14,982 bases of DNA, taken from the NCBI GenBank assembly GCA_934130325.1, contig CAKOYA010000032.1:1-14982 (forward strand), in the 5' to 3' direction. The notes under the pieces are model-generated. The model had not been told where the DNA came from. It made no database searches and saw nothing but the letters and a program-made list of their open reading frames with translations. Position 1 is the stretch's first letter, and each line of letters starts with the position of its first letter. The position numbers and the translations under genes are program-made. The stretch comes from an uncultured Clostridia bacterium. GTDB taxonomy: Bacteria > Bacillota > Clostridia > TANB77 > CAG-465. Positions 14,884 to 14,982 of the stretch are shown here, piece after piece.

Positions 14884-14912
14884 TTGACATATAAATCAAT
14901 TTAAAGTATAAT
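14884..14912 (+). promoter_or_regulatory. Consensus sigma-A promoter
   Basis: TTGACA (14884-14889) and TATAAT (14907-14912) separated by exactly 17 nt, a perfect match to the sigma-A consensus and the strongest promoter in the window. Transcription should start near 14919 and run out of the window. Confidence 0.85.
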
Positions 14913-14928
14913 CCTAAATTTGACAGTT

Positions 14929-14967
14929 AAAAGCTAGAAACGTTGTATACCAACGCTTCTAGCTTTT
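14929..14967 (+). other. Long hairpin at the 5' end of the next transcript
   Basis: AAAAGCTAGAA (14929-14939) pairs with TTCTAGCTTTT (14957-14967), then one A/C mismatch, then CGTTG/CAACG closing a 5-nt loop. It begins about 10 nt after the predicted transcription start. It is followed by CAAAAG, not a T run, so it is more likely a leader structure than a terminator. It matches no riboswitch I recognise; the gene it precedes is outside the window. Confidence 0.6.
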
Positions 14968-14982
14968 CAAAAGTGCACAATG

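Noticed and set aside
1..14982. CRISPR array, insertion sequence, prophage or tRNA
   Set aside because: No regularly spaced repeats, transposase or integrase motifs, terminal inverted repeats, or tRNA-like cloverleaf sequence was seen.

Overview
The window is AT-rich (GC below about 30% by eye). It has A-rich coding strands, strong AAGGAGG-type ribosome binding sites, several GTG/TTG starts and compact U-tailed hairpin terminators. With the gene content (short-form RecJ and a RelA/SpoT homologue in one operon, a YtaF/MntP-type membrane protein, a Cthe_2159-like beta-helix protein, GLUG-repeat surface protein), this points to a low-GC Gram-positive bacterium of the class Clostridia (Bacillota). 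The species cannot be named from sequence alone. I see no tRNA, rRNA, CRISPR array, insertion sequence or phage gene.

Layout: (1) 1-1103, the 3' part of a GLUG-repeat, probably surface-exposed protein. (2) 1273-1836 (-), a YtaF/MntP-family membrane protein, convergent with the first gene across a bidirectional terminator. (3) 2055-2834, an ADP-ribosylglycohydrolase-family enzyme with its own terminator. (4) 3009-8465, a five-gene run: recJ (split by a one-base frameshift), a long RelA/SpoT homologue, a 79-aa protein I do not recognise, a glyoxalase II-like metallo-hydrolase and uracil-DNA glycosylase. Gaps are 9-14 nt and the run ends at a clear terminator. (5) 8586-11695, a three-gene operon: VTC-domain polyphosphate-polymerase-like protein, DUF4956 membrane protein and a membrane-anchored Cthe_2159-type beta-helix. 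(6) 11794-12819, queA. (7) 12968-13141, a 57-aa protein with 13 cysteines. (8) 13184-13981 (-), a short-chain dehydrogenase. (9) 14150-14803, a membrane-anchored GGDEF protein behind a palindrome and an extended -10 promoter. (10) 14884-14982, a consensus sigma-A promoter followed by a long hairpin; the downstream gene lies outside the window.

How it fits together: the recJ-ung run mixes DNA repair (RecJ, Ung) with the stringent response. Its Rel protein keeps an intact-looking (p)ppGpp synthetase but has lost at least four hydrolase residues, so it is probably synthetase-only despite descending from the bifunctional type. The VTC/DUF4956/beta-helix operon is the best candidate for an under-described system: a cytosolic polymerase fold, a membrane partner and an extracytoplasmic, probably calcium-binding beta-helix could make, move and hold an anionic polymer at the envelope. 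That role is inference. The Cys-rich 57-aa protein is the clearest unannotated small gene.
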